Origin: Tribonema minus
Lineage: Eukaryota; Sar; Xanthophyceae; Tribonematales; Tribonemataceae
DNA: 64,000 nt
NCBI GenBank assembly: GCA_017506865.1
Contig: JAFCMP010000510.1
Span: forward strand, 1-64,000
Direction of reading: 5' to 3'
Position numbers and translations under genes: made by a program. This document shows, in pieces, positions 10,601 to 23,500 of the stretch. Numbering within the stretch: position 1 is the first letter of the stretch; each line of letters starts with the position of its first letter. The notes beneath the pieces were generated by a model. That model was not told where the DNA came from. It saw nothing but the letters and a program-made list of their open reading frames with translations, and made no database searches.

Positions 10601-11398
10601 GAACTGAGGACCATGCTGACACGTCTGAATCACGCCTCTAGGCAAAATGATCACTGGGCACCAGGCACTGGTGCTAAAGGTATCAATGCTGTTGCTACGA
10701 AGAGTCCAACCCAACCCCAACAAACCCCACCCAAACCCCGATCGGTCCCCACTATCATGCTGCTCCAAAGTGCCTAAGCTACTGCCTCTACACGACCAGA
10801 CCCACTTTGAGGCCTCCCGTGTCTCTGCCAAAATGGTCCTAACCGTGAACAGCTTTGTGCAGGCCTGGGCTACTGGTAGCAGCGCCCAGAACTGAGGACA
10901 ATGGTCATGGATCACTAAGTGCCAGGCACTGGTGCTGCAAAGGCTGATGCTGTCACTCCAGCAAGCATATCTACTAAAACCCGCCCTTCTATTTGCTAGT
11001 GTTACCCCCCCCGGTGTCCCCGGCCGCACACTGGAACCCCTGCTGCGAACTCCTTCCTCCTATAATGTACTTCGAAGTATACATTTCAGAGGTGTTTATA
11101 TATGCCCGAAGTATGACAAAGTATAAGCTCAGCTACAGCTATGGGGCTTCTTGTGAACAAAATATACGAGTATATACGCCACAAAATGTCAGAATATGTT
11201 CACTTCGCTTTTTGCCATTGCCTGCTCGCTGCGCAGGAAGGCGGCATGCTGCAGTGGGATGAGGCCACTGGCACCGCCGCGCCTCTGCCGCGCGGCACCG
11301 CCGAGTTTGTCAGAGACTGGAGCACCCTTGGGTTCAGGCTGAAAACGGCAAGCGATGCTGCCACCGGCGCACCTCAAAGCAGTTGCAGTTTATCATGA
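7672..11398 (+). CDS. Conserved protein with TDGVYVWPEG motif, three exons
   Basis: My model joins exons 7672-8261, 8995-9313 and 11237-11398 into 356 residues with matching phases. Exon 1 holds MLVEVGFWRD, a repeated Ala/Gly/Asn linker, and VLEYLRWGYLHSYELGY. Splicing at a GC donor (AG^GCAAGC) to GCAG^CCAT creates GYSHCRF. Exon 2 has LTLTDGVYVWPEGMYHYVAR and DAFVAH; exon 3 has LQWDEATGTAAPLPRGTAEF. The order of these blocks matches an uncharacterised family that I recall from bacteria and plants. Function is unknown; the Cys/His residues could bind a metal, which is inference. Two decayed copies of the exon 3 start lie upstream of it. The start Met is the first one compatible with the GFWRD block; an upstream exon is possible. 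Confidence 0.65.
7795..8115 (+). repeat. Degenerate in-frame tandem repeat in exon 1
   Basis: A unit of roughly 54-66 bases encoding AAVLNGERSAA-like peptides recurs about six times (AAVLNGERSAAFDG, AAVLNGERSGAVGG, AGLNAEQNAATDG, AALITERSTAA, AAVPNGKTGAA, AAVPNVEQSAA). It expands the loop between the GFWRD and VLEYLRWG blocks of the VWPEG-motif protein. The repeat keeps the frame, so it is part of the protein. Confidence 0.75.
8262..8994 (+). other. GC-AG intron with interstitial TTAGGG-like tract
   Basis: The donor is AG^GCAAGC and the acceptor is GTGCTGCAG^CC. Using the GC donor joins TAC-AG to C-CAT and reads GYSHCRF, which restores the conserved block; a nearby GT donor would not. A TTAGGG-like stretch lies at 8545-8580. 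Confidence 0.65.
10098..10305 (+). repeat. Echoes of the exon 3 5' edge (VWPEG gene)
   Basis: Two copies of the junction CGCTGCGCAG^GAAGGCGGCATGCTGCA lie upstream of the real exon at 11237. The copy at 10222-10305 keeps about 80 bases of exon similarity but its acceptor is changed to TTAG; the copy at 10098-10165 diverges after about 30 bases. Intron words before the junction (CACTTCGCTTTTTGCCATTG) are repeated too. Confidence 0.8.
10321..10407 (-). mobile_element. Retrotransposon 3' tail fragments, reverse orientation
   Basis: The minus strand reads the CGCCCCTTGCGAAGCG segment, AATAAAAGTACATTATATGG, then a family B tail (CCACAAGTGGAATATAATAAAAGTAC). The order repeats the stacked-tail structure seen at 5653-5760 and lies inside intron 2 of the VWPEG gene, antisense to it. 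Confidence 0.65.
10565..10965 (+). repeat. Imperfect direct repeat, spacing ~290 bp
   Basis: The block GCAGGCCTGGGTCGCC...CAGCGCCCAGAACTGAGGA...CCAGGCACTGGTGCT at about 10570-10680 recurs at about 10857-10940. The repeat lies inside intron 2 of the VWPEG gene and shows no coding potential. Confidence 0.65.
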
Positions 11399-12716
11399 CG
11401 CGCTCTGCTTTTCTCCATGTGCTTCTGTTGTTGGTGATGTGTACCGCCCGCATGCGCGCATTTTGATGTGCTGGTTGATGTTCTTGACCACGTAAATTCC
11501 TCGATCAAACGCTGCGTACGGTGACCTTGTTGAAGAATGCGCGAAATGAGACATGTGAAGTGTTGCTTTGCAGGCACAAATGTATTATACATCCACTAGC
11601 CAACCAGAGTGATGTCCGCCATGTGGCGTGTTTAATCTGATGTATGATGCAGCTGCTTGACAGAGTCCCATTGCGTCCCTGCACAACATCCTGTGGCACA
11701 GAGCCTCATGCACAAGCATCCTCTCATGCCAATCACTGGGGGCAACTGTGATAGCATATTGCACAGTCGCAGTTCCTGGGTTAGTTCGCATACGGCTTCA
11801 CAAACCATTGATTATGATGTCCAGCACGTGAGCTTTTCTTTTTCATGTACTACAACTGAATGCGTGATTGTGATTGTGCACATGTTGCGTTGGTGAGCGC
11901 CATGCTTTACCCTGTGAGATCGCAGCACTGTGTCTATTTGCCGATGGTCCCCATGAAATTTACCTGCGCAACTGCATCAGATTTATCAAGCGCCATTGCA
12001 GCTTTCCCTCACACATGAGAGAGTCCAGTGTTTCATGTGCCCTTGCACTGCACCAACTGGCGGCCTCGACGCTGACCAACAGCAACGTGCAGGCCATGAA
12101 AGAGTGAAGGGGAAAGGCACGGTTCGATGTGACCCAGCCGGGCACGCTTCGGATCACCAGATGATCACGCTGATGCGCGCAAGCGACGGAAACACCGCGT
12201 TTGATTGCCAGTGCCACTGGTCACTACACAATCCCCGATAAGGCGCGGGTGACCGGCCGCCCGCGCCGGCCTGTGGCGCACCCGGCAGCACCGTCGCGAG
12301 GCTGCAGCGGCGCCCAAACACCAGCGCCGCAGGTGACCCCCCTCGGGGCACGGGGGCACGTACGACGGCGACGAGGTGTGAAGGAGGTCTGCCAACCAAG
12401 CGGCGGCGATAGCAGCAGCGACTACTCGCCGTCCTGAGCATCGCCTCACTGGCGCTGGCGTCGGGCGAGCTTGTGGTCGTGCACTCACATGTGCAGCACA
12501 ACGTACGTTAAAAGTTTGGGTCTCAGAGACAGCAATGCGCTTTACTCTCTCTCCCGGCTTCGAATTCTGCTTTGCTCAGGTCAACACACCACCAAAAAGG
12601 AGGGAATGTCAACTTCAATGCAAATCCGTCGCGGATCGGATCCGGTGCACGTGTGTGTGTGTGTGTGCTTTGCGCCTGCCTCTGACAGCTACGCTTCTAC
12701 TGAAGCAAGCGCAAGC
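11399..12716. other. Intergenic interval, nothing recognised
   Basis: Short frames on both strands have no recognisable motif. A GC-rich stretch at about 12240-12440 differs in composition from its surroundings. A (GT)n run at 12650-12670 lies just before the methyltransferase start. Confidence 0.5.
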
Positions 12717-15524
12717 ATGAGCGACGACGAGTCCGATCTGGAGTACGAGGAGCAGACCGTGACAGTGGGCAGCGAGGCGTCTGGAAGGCAGATGACTCTC
12801 AAGGTGACAAGCCTCGCCAACGAAGGTGAGGACAATCATCACGCGCTGTTCGGTTGCCCATTCAGTGCACGCAAGCTCGGATTGTATGACCAAAGTCTAA
12901 CTGGAGGTCCTCACCTGTCTTCACCTCGAAGGAGCATTTTGGTGTGTACAGACCAGCAGCGCTTAGACTGTGTGCTTTCAGAGCATTTGGCATGCACAGG
13001 CCAGTCTTATTGTGCTTTCAGACGTGTGAAGCGTGCAGATTTTGCCTGTTCACATTGCTTTGAGCCAAGTTCTCGTGCGGTGTGCTTCGCAGCAACTACG
13101 AGACTCTGTTGATTCTGTGCAAACGACGTGCAGTTTAGCAGCGCCGCAGACTCTCTTGCCGCTTGAACTGCCGCACTGTTAGTGATAGTAGGCCATCGAG
13201 CAGATATGAGCGGCTGCACACAGAGCCAGTGATGACTGCAGTGCTGCAGCCTCTTTATATGTAAACACAAACACCTACTAAAGCAGTGCCTCGGGAGAGT
13301 GGGGAGGTCAGCCCCTTTGCCATTGTGAAGCAGCCTTGAAGTGGATTGACAAGAGATACCGATGCAGCCAAAGGGCACTACACCCCCCGCAGCCCCTGTG
13401 TTTAAAACTGCACGCAGAAGTCGAGCAGTCCTGCTGATGCAGGCGCTGCTGAGCATCGCATATGACGCTGAGCCAGCAGGCGCTCAAGCAGATGGCCGCC
13501 TGTGACACACACACCCACACACACATGCACATATATACATACACACACCACGTGTCCAAATGCACACATGCCATCACGTGTCGCTGCGTCTGACGCGCGC
13601 ACTTTGCACATCTTTGAGGGTGAAATTGAGGTTGACAGTTGAGGTCAGGGTTGAGGCCGCTTCTCACGCATGAAGTTGCGTTACTCCTTGATCGGCCGCG
13701 CAGCGCTGCCCCTGGAGATGCTGCTGGCGCTAGAGGCGCGCAAGCACGAGATCAGCGGCCAGCGCCTGTGGGAGGGCAGCCTGCTGCTGTGCAATCACGT
13801 GATAGCGCACTTTGCGCACGCCATTGTCGGCAAACGCGTGCTGGAGCTGGGTGCGGGGTGCGGTATCGTGGGGCTGACGTGCGCAAAGCTCGGGGCGGCG
13901 GAGGTGTACATTACGGACGGCGACGCCAAGTGAGTGCGATACTTGAACTTGAACTTGAAGTGATGCATTGAAGTTCACACGTCACAGCCTACAAGCGTGT
14001 GGCCCGGCGCTGCAGAAGTGGTACAGACGCCGCTGACAATCTGACTGCGCTCGGCACCTGCGGCAGTGAGTTCCTGTTGGAGGCGACGGCAGTGGGCGTC
14101 CCCCTGTCTGTCCGTGTTGTACCGCGCACCCTGCGGTCAAGTGCCTGGCAATCGTTGCCGTTCCTGCTCGTGGAACCTGGCCTCTTGTGGGCTTCGCAGA
14201 CCGGCTTCCTGCTATTCCTGGGTGTTCCCGGGTGAAGACTGCCAACTATGGACCCCTTGTCTTTTCTCGTGAGCTTCAACCTGCGCACTCGAGCTTCAAC
14301 TGATCGCAGTTGAAGCTCTCACAAGAAAGGAAGAAAGCAATCCAGGGGGCTGCTGATGCCAAGACATGCGAGGTGGAGGGATGCAAAGTTGAAGTTGTGG
14401 CCAGTTGAAATTGCAAAGTTGAAGTTGCGGCGAGCTCTGGTCTCCTGCCCAGGAGCAGCAGGAAGCAGGTCTGCGCAGCACACAAGCAGCCAGTTTCCAC
14501 AAGCAACAACTGCAGTTTGCCAGGCGGTTACTTGGCTGCAGGGTGCATGGGCAGGAGGGCGCCACAGCCGTCGCCACCACCGACAGGAGCTCATTGCCGC
14601 AGCTGCCGCGCGCGGTGAGGATGGCAGCCTAACCCTGACCTCAACGCTGGCCTTGACCCTACTTCTGACCCTAGCCCGGGCGGTCTGCAGGCCCAGCATA
14701 CGGAGACTCGCCAGTACGTCGGGTTAGGGTTAGGGTTAGAGAATATGCGCCGCTGGGACACCTGCAGCACGCACCAGCAGCGTAGCAGATTGCAAGTGCA
14801 AGTGCAAGTGAGGGGTCATGTCTGACAGAGAACCTTGTTTTAAGCAGTGGCACTGCATGCACAATGCTGTAATGTCATATGCCACTGAAGTAAACCCGGC
14901 AGTGCAGTCATCATGTAAGCCTAACCCTAACCCTAACCCTAGCAACCGCGAAACATCGCCGAGCTCCCGCCGCGGAGAGGTCACGTCAGTGTCATCCCCG
15001 CTGGTCACAGGCCCCGGGGCTGCAGCAGGCGCAAAGCTAAACCTAAGCATAACCCTAGACCCTAACTCTACACCCTAACCCTAACCCTCATCCAGTGATT
15101 CCAGCAGCACCAGCGCTGGCCTTTTGAGTCGCACCGACAGGAGCGGCTGTGTATCCAGCAGCAACAGTGGCGATAACCCCAACCCTACTACTATCCTAAC
15201 CCACACCCTAATCTCCCGGCACCAACAGAAGCAGTAACTGCGGGAGCACAGCCGACCACAACACTGCTGCTTTGTGACGTACAGCCCTAGCGTACGCCGT
15301 CAGGCACGTTGAGCACATGCATGCATACCATGGGCGTGTCTACGTTGATGGTGTCGACAGACAACCTGTGCCGTTTCGTTGTGAATGCGCAGGAGACCTC
15401 AGCAGCAGCAGCGGCGCACCTGTTCCGCTGCCGCTGCTGCTGCTGCTGTCGCCGCCGCTGCTGCCGCTGCTGCTGTTGCTGTCGCCGCTGCTGCTGCCGC
15501 TGCTGCTGCTGCTGCTGCTGCCGC

Positions 15525-15555
<31 letters not shown>

Positions 15556-16999
15556 ACTGATTGTAGTGAGCTCTGTTCATCCTGATAACATGAGCTGCTG
15601 CTTCTGTGCAATCACCGCAACACATGTGGAGCTTGCATAGTGCCAGACTTTTGTGGCACTCTGGCCCCTTGTCCCTGCCGCTCATTGTCAGGGTTAAGGT
15701 TAGGGTCAGGCTTAGGGTTAGGGAGTTAGCCGAGTACTGTGGCTCTCGTGCAACACTATATCATGTGGTGCGTCCGACAGCGCAGATCTCCGCTTCATCA
15801 TTGCAGTGATGTGCACTAATGCGTGAAGTAGTACTGTTCTGAACCGTTGTACTGTCCGTCTGATTCATTTGATTCATTTGCACCACGTGGAGCTCACAGA
15901 GGCAGCAGTGCTCAGCTGGCCCCTCGTCGCCGCATCTGCCTGCCGCTCATCGCTGGCACCCCTGTGGTGCTGTTCGCCGCCGCTGTATTTTTTTTTTACC
16001 GCTACATGTGCCGTTCGCGTTCGCATCACAGAGAGCTCACCCAAGCGGCATGAATCGCTGCGTTGCCGCCGCTGCATTTCTCTGAACCGCTACATTTCCC
16101 GTTCGCGATTGCACCATAAAGAGCTCACAAAGCGGCATGAATTGCTGTGTCGCCGCCGCTATTTTCTGAACCGATTTCTCAATTGTCATCGCATCACGAG
16201 GAGCTGACAAAGCGGCATCATTTCTCGACCCCCCCCCCCCCCCCTCCCCGCGCCCCCTCGACGCAGATGCCTGCCGCTCATCGGCCAGAATATCACGGCC
16301 AACAACCTGAGCGCTGTGGCCAAGGCAGCAGTGCTCAAATGGGGCAACGCCGCCGCCCTCGCAGCGCTGTCGCCGCTGCCATTCGACTTTGTCGTCGCGG
16401 GCGACGTGCTCTACAAAAAGGAGCTCGTGGCGCCGCTGCTGAGCACTGTGCGCGCAGCGCTGCGCTGGCCGCCGTGCTCGCAACTAGGGTTAGGGTTAGC
16501 TGCGGCGGGCGCGCCAGGGGGGAGGCAGGTGCCGTCTGCGAGTGACTCGCGAGTCGCGTCATCAGAGTCGGGGGTTTCGACATCAGGGGAAGGGGAAGGG
16601 GCTTCGGCAGATGCTGCCGCAGTCGCAACGGGCGTAGCTGGTGCTGATGTTGCCACATTACGTGCGGCTGACAAACAAGACTCATTAGAAGCCGCGGGCG
16701 CCTCTGCTGCTGCTACAGCAAGTCTAGCAGACTCTGCCGCTACAGCAGATCCTGCAGCAGGGGCAACGCGGCAAAGACACGGCTCCTCCGATCGGGGGCT
16801 ACTGCTGTGCCACATCCCGCGCGCCGGCGTTGAGCACTGTCAAGTGGCGGCAGCGCTCAGGGAGCTGCGCGCGCCGCCGGGGGGCGGAGCGCGCAGTTTG
16901 GCCGTCAGCGCGGGGGATGGGGGGGGGGTAGCGGGGACGGCTGTTTGTGATGATGACGTCGCTCGTGCGCAGGTTTACGCCTTGTTATTGAGACAGTGA
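12717..16999 (+). CDS. Class I SAM-dependent methyltransferase, METTL21/Methyltransf_16-like
   Basis: Exons 12717-12825, 13656-13929 and 16267-16999 join in compatible phases to 371 residues. Residues ~64-75 (ARKHEISGQRLWEG) precede motif I, VLELGAGCGIVGL (~98-110), and YITDGDAK (~121-128), which contains the SAM-contacting acidic turn. Exon 3 gives LIGQNITANN, then FDFVVAGDVLYKKELVAPLL (~167-186), then a Ser/Ala-rich insertion (~200-300), then LLLCHIPRAGVEH and a C-terminal DDDVARAQVY block. The arrangement is that of the family 16 protein methyltransferases; a protein lysine substrate is likely but unproven. The insertion begins at a TTAGGG-like tract that is read in frame. Start: the Met before the acidic SDDESDLEYEE is chosen; the same frame is open further upstream. 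Confidence 0.8.
13930..16266 (+). other. Methyltransferase intron 2, repeat-rich
   Basis: This 2.3-kb intron carries TTAGGG-like tracts at 14724-14737, 14921-14941, 15075-15090 and 15688-15723, a CTG/CCG triplet run at 15396-15560, CTTCAA/TTGAAG words (13940-13975, 14270-14430), and two echoes of the next exon's start (CTGCCGCTCAT at about 15676 and 15938). A C-run at 16228-16245 precedes the acceptor. Confidence 0.7.
15396..15560. repeat. CTG/CCG triplet repeat
   Basis: About 165 bases of CTGCTG interrupted by CCG, open in several frames on both strands. Predicted poly-Ala, poly-Leu and poly-Cys frames here are repeat artefacts inside an intron. Confidence 0.9.
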
Positions 17000-17034
17000 T
17001 GTATCAATGCTTTCATGTCTGTTCCTTGTTGCTG

Positions 17035-17350
17035 CACTGCTGGATTGCTTGATGGTCAGCGCGGCAGATGCGAGGTAGCAGGGACGGCTATTTGTGATGA
17101 CGATGTTGCTTGCGCGCAGGTCTACTGCCTGCTATTAAGACAGTGACGAGTTTGTTACATATACATATATCGCATGTTCAAGTTTTGGTCTTGCTGTAGA
17201 GACAGTGATACATCAATGCTTTCGCGTCTACCCCTTGTTGCTGCGCTGCTGGATTGCTTGAGGATGCGAGGGGCGTAGCGGGGACGGCTGTTTGTGACGA
17301 TGACGTCGCGCGCGTGCAGGTTTACGCATTGTCATTGAGACAATGACTAT
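17035..17350 (+). repeat. Echoes of the methyltransferase terminal exon
   Basis: The last ~90 coding bases (GGGACGGCTGTTTGTGATGA, GACGTCGC, CAGGTTTACGCCTTG, TTGAGACAGTGA) and following 3' flank recur at about 17045-17165 and 17255-17350. The copies start before and run past the stop codon, so duplication also affected the transcript end. Confidence 0.8.
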
Positions 17351-18110
17351 CAGATGTATCATTGTTTTCATGTCTATTTCGTTAGTTGCTGTGCTGTTGA
17401 AGTTTGGGCCCAAGTAGCACATTCAACAAGGCACACCGACGTGACGACGAAGCGTGGTATACTGGCTGTCGATCAATGCACGAGCAATATGTTAAGACTG
17501 GCAATTCAATGGAATGACAACACTGGAAGGTGAACAAAGGGCCGTTTGTGACCTTAACAGATGCACGCTCGACTACTGCCCGATACATTATAATGTCATA
17601 CTATTGCTCATGCCCACAGCGCAATGCCAGGCAAGAAGATCGACAAGTGCATGAGGCAAGCTCGATCACACAAGACACACATGTCAGCACCACCGAAAGG
17701 CAAACATAGCTGCTCAAGTTGGAGACACGATCACAAGGAGGCTTCATTTGTCAGGTCAGCCGATGCACAAGCCCCTCTACCAAGGCTGGAGCACCGTAAT
17801 GCCTGGCTCAGCCTGTGCATATTTGAGCGCTGCTTCGCCCCTTTTGCTGGCTAGAAAGTAGACTATGGCAACATGGCGTGCAGCGGCGCCAAAACGCGCC
17901 TTCCGCCGCTGCAAGCGCCAGAGACTAAAAAAACAACAGCATGACAGTGGTGGCCGTGGCCCCACAACAGCGCGCGTTTGCAGCCCTATCTCCCCTCTCA
18001 TCTTTCTACGTCCACAGGGGCTGCTGCTGACGCTGCGAGAGTGTGGCAGCATGTGCTGCTGCTGCTGAGCAGTGCTGCACCTACTCTCTTGCGCGCACGT
18101 CAGTTGCAAA
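17351..18110. other. Convergent intergenic interval
   Basis: It separates the plus-strand methyltransferase end from the minus-strand transporter end. Small frames at 17624 and 17865 (plus) have no recognisable motif and I do not call them genes. Confidence 0.45.
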
Positions 18111-18215
18111 CGCAGCGGCAGTTGCGCAGCGACAGTTGCGCAGCGGCAGTTGCGCAGCGGCAGTTGCGCAGCGGCAGTCTACGCTTTGGCAGTTACACAG
18201 CGGCAGTTACGCAGC
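18105..18215 (+). repeat. Minisatellite, ~13-bp unit
   Basis: GCGCAGCGGCAGTT and close variants are repeated head to tail about seven times, immediately downstream of the minus-strand transporter stop codon, so the array lies in its 3' UTR or terminator region. Confidence 0.85.
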
Positions 18216-18222
18216 GGTTACG

Positions 18223-20514
18223 TCATGCCGTCTTCTCCGCCGCCTTGGCACCACCAGAGCCGAATGCCAGGGAGTACATGCCGGCGACCGCCGCCGCGCC
18301 GCCGACAATGTTGCCCAGAGTCACCTGTGATTGACCGCATGCGTGGGACAAAGCGTGAGGTGTGGTCAGTTAGGGGTAGGGGGGCTAGCGTTAGGCCGCA
18401 CGGTGTTGCAGCAAGAAGTCTGGAGATACCACCGTGTCTCCATGAACACGTGCAACGAGTAAAAGAATAGGACAAACGCCGGATACCAACCAGTAAGCCT
18501 GCAGAGGGAGAAGGTATCAGCGGTCGTTTAAAAAAAAACCGCGAAAACAACAAAACATAATATTGCCAGCTGGTGCTGTGCTTAGCATTGTTCTGCAGTC
18601 ACCATGTATCACACCATATAATCAAGTTGAATACTTGAATGAAAGGGCCCCCATCATTGAGAAGACAGAGCGCCACGCAAACGCAAACCGTTGCAAAAGG
18701 GCTTGGCACAACTGATGAAGAATTACAAGTGCCACAGTACAGATAGTAGCAGTCTGAAAAGTATGGCAAGGCTCCACAGGCAAAGCAATCAAAAAGGCTT
18801 GGGAGCCATAGTTTCTTCTGTTTGAGGGCTCCAGAAGTGCTGTACAGAATTGAAGTTTGATGCCTCACTGGGAGCAGGTGCCCGAAGAGGAAGCGTCCCA
18901 GGCCAATGTCAGCGCCAACCATCATGGCTGCCGGCAGCAGGAACACTGCGCGCGGTGAAGATAGAGCAGGCACATTAGAAACTCGCAAGACAACAGCTCT
19001 GCAGTTGAACGGACCAGTGCATGCGGCGGAGACACGACAGACACATCAGAAGCACGGAAAACAGGGGCTCTGCAGTTGATGCCATGGCCGCCGGCAGCAG
19101 TTACACTGCGCACGGCGGGAAACAAAGCGGGCGTCATGTCACAGTTGGCAACTCAGCGATCTGTGCCGTGTGACCGTGACAACAGCCGAGGTAGGCAGGA
19201 AGACGTGTCAGTAACATCTACTTCAACTTCAAATGCACCATGTCGGTGAAACGAACGGGTCCCACCATCAAGTAGCAGCAAAAATGGCATTCCTGAGGAT
19301 TGGAAGCATCAACGCGGCCCTCACCCACCGTTGACAACGCAGTGGTCCACGAACTGCAGCGCATGGTTGACACGAACCACTTCCACCATAGAGTAGCAGC
19401 GAAAATGGCACTAAAGCATCAACGTGGCCATCACTCACTGTTGGCGACGCAGTGGTCCGTGCCGAGCGCAAAGAAAGCCGAGATTGGCTAGGTAACCTCA
19501 ACACCAACTTGAAACTGCAGTTGACACAAACGGACCTGACCATAGAGTAGCTTAGCAGCGACAAAGGCATTGCTCAGCGATAGAAGCATTAATTAACATG
19601 ACCCTCACTCACTGTTGGCGATGCGTTGGTCCTTGCCGAGATGAGCAGGAAGACGGCTCGATAACTTCAATTTGTAATTCAACTGCAACCATGTGGTGGA
19701 CACGTAAAGTGCTGCTCTGACCGTTCGTGAAGGCAACACAAAGCAACACTAGCGCCAACTTCACTCACTGTTGGCGACGCAGTGGTCTGTGCCCAGCGCC
19801 ACGAAAGCCGAGATGGGCAGGAAGATCGCGGCCAGCTTGCCGCCAGCGTCTGACGCGCCCGCGGACATGTACACCGCCATACATACAAGCCTGCCATATC
19901 AGCGCACGCACAGTGGTGAACATCAAGTAATGAGAGCTCTGACAAAAAGCATGTTGCGGTGCCTCCCAGCATGTACTGGTGCCATATCAGCGCACGCACA
20001 GAGGTGAACATCAAGTAATGAGAGCTCTGACAAAAAGCATGATGCGGTGCCTCCCAGCATGTACTGGTACAGTTCTGCATTGTGTTGCTTGAATGTTTTT
20101 ATGTACACTGCCATACATATCAGCCTGGCATTTGAGCGCGCGTGGAGGGTCAGTGAGAGCTCTGGCAGGGTTCACAGTGCTCAGGCGTGTGCTGGTGACG
20201 TTTGTCACAGGCAAAACTTCGGTTTTCATGTGCGCCGCCATATACACCAGCCTGGCATTTGAGCGTGCGCACAGAGATGAATATCAAGTAATTAGAGCTC
20301 GGACGGAGCACATGTTGCGGTGCGTCAGGGTCTGTGCTGGTGAAGCTTGTTACAAGTGACGCTTGCATTGTAAAATTGTGTTGCTTGCAGTTTTCATGTG
20401 CACCGCCATACATACCAGCCTGGCATGCGAGCACGCGCGCAGAGGTGAATTAAGTAATGAAAGCTCTGATGGAGCACATGTTGCGGTGCGTCGCGGCAAT
20501 TACTGTGCCGGCAG

Positions 20515-20549
<35 letters not shown>

Positions 20550-23500
20550 CCAGCAGCATCAGCACCAACAGCAGCAGCGACAGCAGCAGCAGCGGCAGCT
20601 GCAGCACCCACACTATTACCACCAGCAACTGCAGCACAACCACCACCACTGGCACCGGAAACACCAGCAGCAGCATCAGCAGCAGCTGCTGCTGCAGCTC
20701 CCCCACACTACCAGCACCAGCACCAGCAGCAGCTGCAGCAGCAGCGGCAACAGCAACTGCACCACCACCATGACTAGCAGCAGAAGCAGCTCACTCACCA
20801 GTTGCACAGGAGGCCGCGGAAGAAGGACTGTACGGGGTACACAGCGGCCTTGGCGCAGGCCACCCCCTTGAGCGCTGGCACCGCGATGATGCCCGCATTG
20901 ACGGCGATGGCAGCGAGCAGCAGCGACCCCAGGAAGTTGCCCAAGTAGGAGATGCTCCAGCTCTGCGGTGTGGGGTGTCACAACCAGTAGTTGAAGTACT
21001 GGGATTTGTGTGCATTAGACCGGGGCTCACAGGCAAGACATCAGCGAACTGAAGAAGTTGCCCACGCAAGAGACAATCCAGCTCTGCGATGTGGTGGGCG
21101 AAGGGAGCGTCACAGGCAGAGGTTAAAGTCCTGAGATTGGTGGCACCGGGGCTCTCAGGCAAGACGTCAGCGAGCTCAGGAAGTTGCGTCACATGCAGCA
21201 GTTGAAGTGCTGAGATGTGTTGCACTAGGGAGACAGGCTCTCAGGCAGGACATCAGCGAGCTGACGATGTTGTCAACACATGTGACGCTCCAGCTTTGCA
21301 TATGGCGAGTATAACTTCACGTTGAGCTTCGTATGCTGTGTGACTTGCCGCTGGCGTGGTCACGGGGCGGCCGCCGCCGCCAAATGCAGCCGTTTCCACC
21401 GACGCTGGACTTGCGTATGGCCGCCAACATCAGTTTGCAGCACACTTCAACATGCAAAACAATCTTAAAGACAATCTTTACAGTGCACACTTCTCCAGCA
21501 CCGCCGCTGCCGCGAGCACGTATTGCCAATGTTGCCTTCCCCAATCACAATAAGGCACTTGCGGCTAACCATCCCTTGTCACCTAGAGCTCTACGATTTT
21601 TTGATTTGTTTTCTTTTTCTTTCATTGGTAAGAAAACGCCATGCACGGTGTCAGTCCATCTTCAAGGTCTATCATGTCGTGCATACATTCCTTTAGCAGG
21701 TCTCTGAGCAACGCGTGCTTCTACACCACTGCCGCCATTACCGGCGCCGCCGCGCTGCTGCCGGTGAAATTTCAAACTTCAACAGGCACTCGTCACGAGC
21801 GCCGCGTCGCCGGTGAAATGTCAAACTTGAACATACATTTGGTGCACACATACATACCTTGAGCAGGCCCCTGAGCGATGCGCACTTCTCCAGCTATCAC
21901 GAGCACCGCGTTGCCCGTGACTCTACAGAACCCTCAACATGCACTCGTGCACACGGCAAAACTTTAAACTTCAACATGCAGATTGTGCATACGTACATAC
22001 CTTCAGCAGGCCCTTGAGTGATGCGCGCTTCTTCAGCAGCGCCGCTGTCACGAGCGCCGGGTTTGCCAGTGGAACTTCACCTTCAAACCTCAACTTCAAT
22101 GTTGCCGTACATACATACCTTCAAAACCTTTGAGCGATGCGCGTTTCTCCAGCAGCGCCGCCGTCACGAGCGCCGCGTTGCCGGTAAAACTTCAACTTCA
22201 GAGTTCACACCCATGATGCCATACAAACCTTCTGTAAGGTTTGTCCATGATGCTATACATACATACCTTGAGCAGGCCCTTGAGCGATGCGCGCTTCTCC
22301 AGCAGCGCCGCCGTCACCAGCGCCGTGTTGCCTGTGAACAGCTCGCCGCCGCCGACCAGCGTCATGAACAGCCCAAATGGCAACCCCACTGCAGCGCACG
22401 GATCAGGATGGCATATGGTGAGTAGATTGTAGTTGAGCACTGATGTACCGCTGGCAAGAAAATGGGACAACCAAAGATAAGCTGTATCGCCATCAACAGC
22501 TCAAATGGCAGCCCCACTGCAGCACACGGATCAGGATGGCAATGGTGAAGCGGTGCTCAGCAACTTTACAACTTGAGCACCGATGTACAGCTGACCGCTT
22601 CTTTTGACACGACAGATACGTTGATGCACAAACATCCGAGCTGAAATGACATGTCATGTGCGTGCTGTTTGCAGGACTGTCCTGAAACGTGTGCTGGTGA
22701 ATACCAAAGGCTGTTCAAGTGCGAGCATTGATTAGCTTCACGTTTTACGCATTGCCGACACAAGACTACTACATAGACACCTCCTACTCTGCCAGCCTAA
22801 AGTGCCATAGCAACACCGCCAAGTCGCTTCACATTGCATCGTCGCAGCATTGCATACATGATGGCAAGACAATCGCATGCTTCAAGCATATCACTTCACA
22901 GTAATTGCAGAAAAAGAGCAGGACCCTAGTTGCGCCACGTAGAGGTTCTACGCTCCAATGTGCCAACGTTTCAGTGACCACATGCATGTACACAAATTAC
23001 GTCAACTATACTACTTTTGGACCACAGCCGTGACTTCCAGTGTATGTACAAGAAGGGGGAAGGAAGGCCGTCCCTGCGCCGAGCAAGCGCTTCTGGGCTC
23101 CGGGCTCACACCAGCGACGTTCCCGCCTGCTTTGCCCACAATGTACATGCCAGCATGTATGCGACCACATGCGCGTATACAGTGCATATTCTCCACACTT
23201 CTCGATCGTATACCTCAACTTCGAAGTAGTGATTGTGTACTTCAAGTCCAAAGTAGCCAGATGGTGAGACAGGACCGCACCTGCGCCGAGCAAGAACTTC
23301 TGGGCTCAAGTATACCATCATGTCCTTTACAACATGCTTAGAACGACATTATACGTAGTTTTGACCACATGCCTGTGTCAAGACGTGATTTTGAGCACAT
23401 TTGGACCACGGTCATCATCCTTTCAAAATAATGTAAGTGAAGGATCCGGATCGCACCTGCGCCAAGAAGAAACTTCTGGGCTCCGGGATTGGCCGCCGCC

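Noticed and set aside
15399-15611. Poly-Ala or poly-Cys proteins around the CTG run
   Set aside because: Triplet repeat within the methyltransferase intron.
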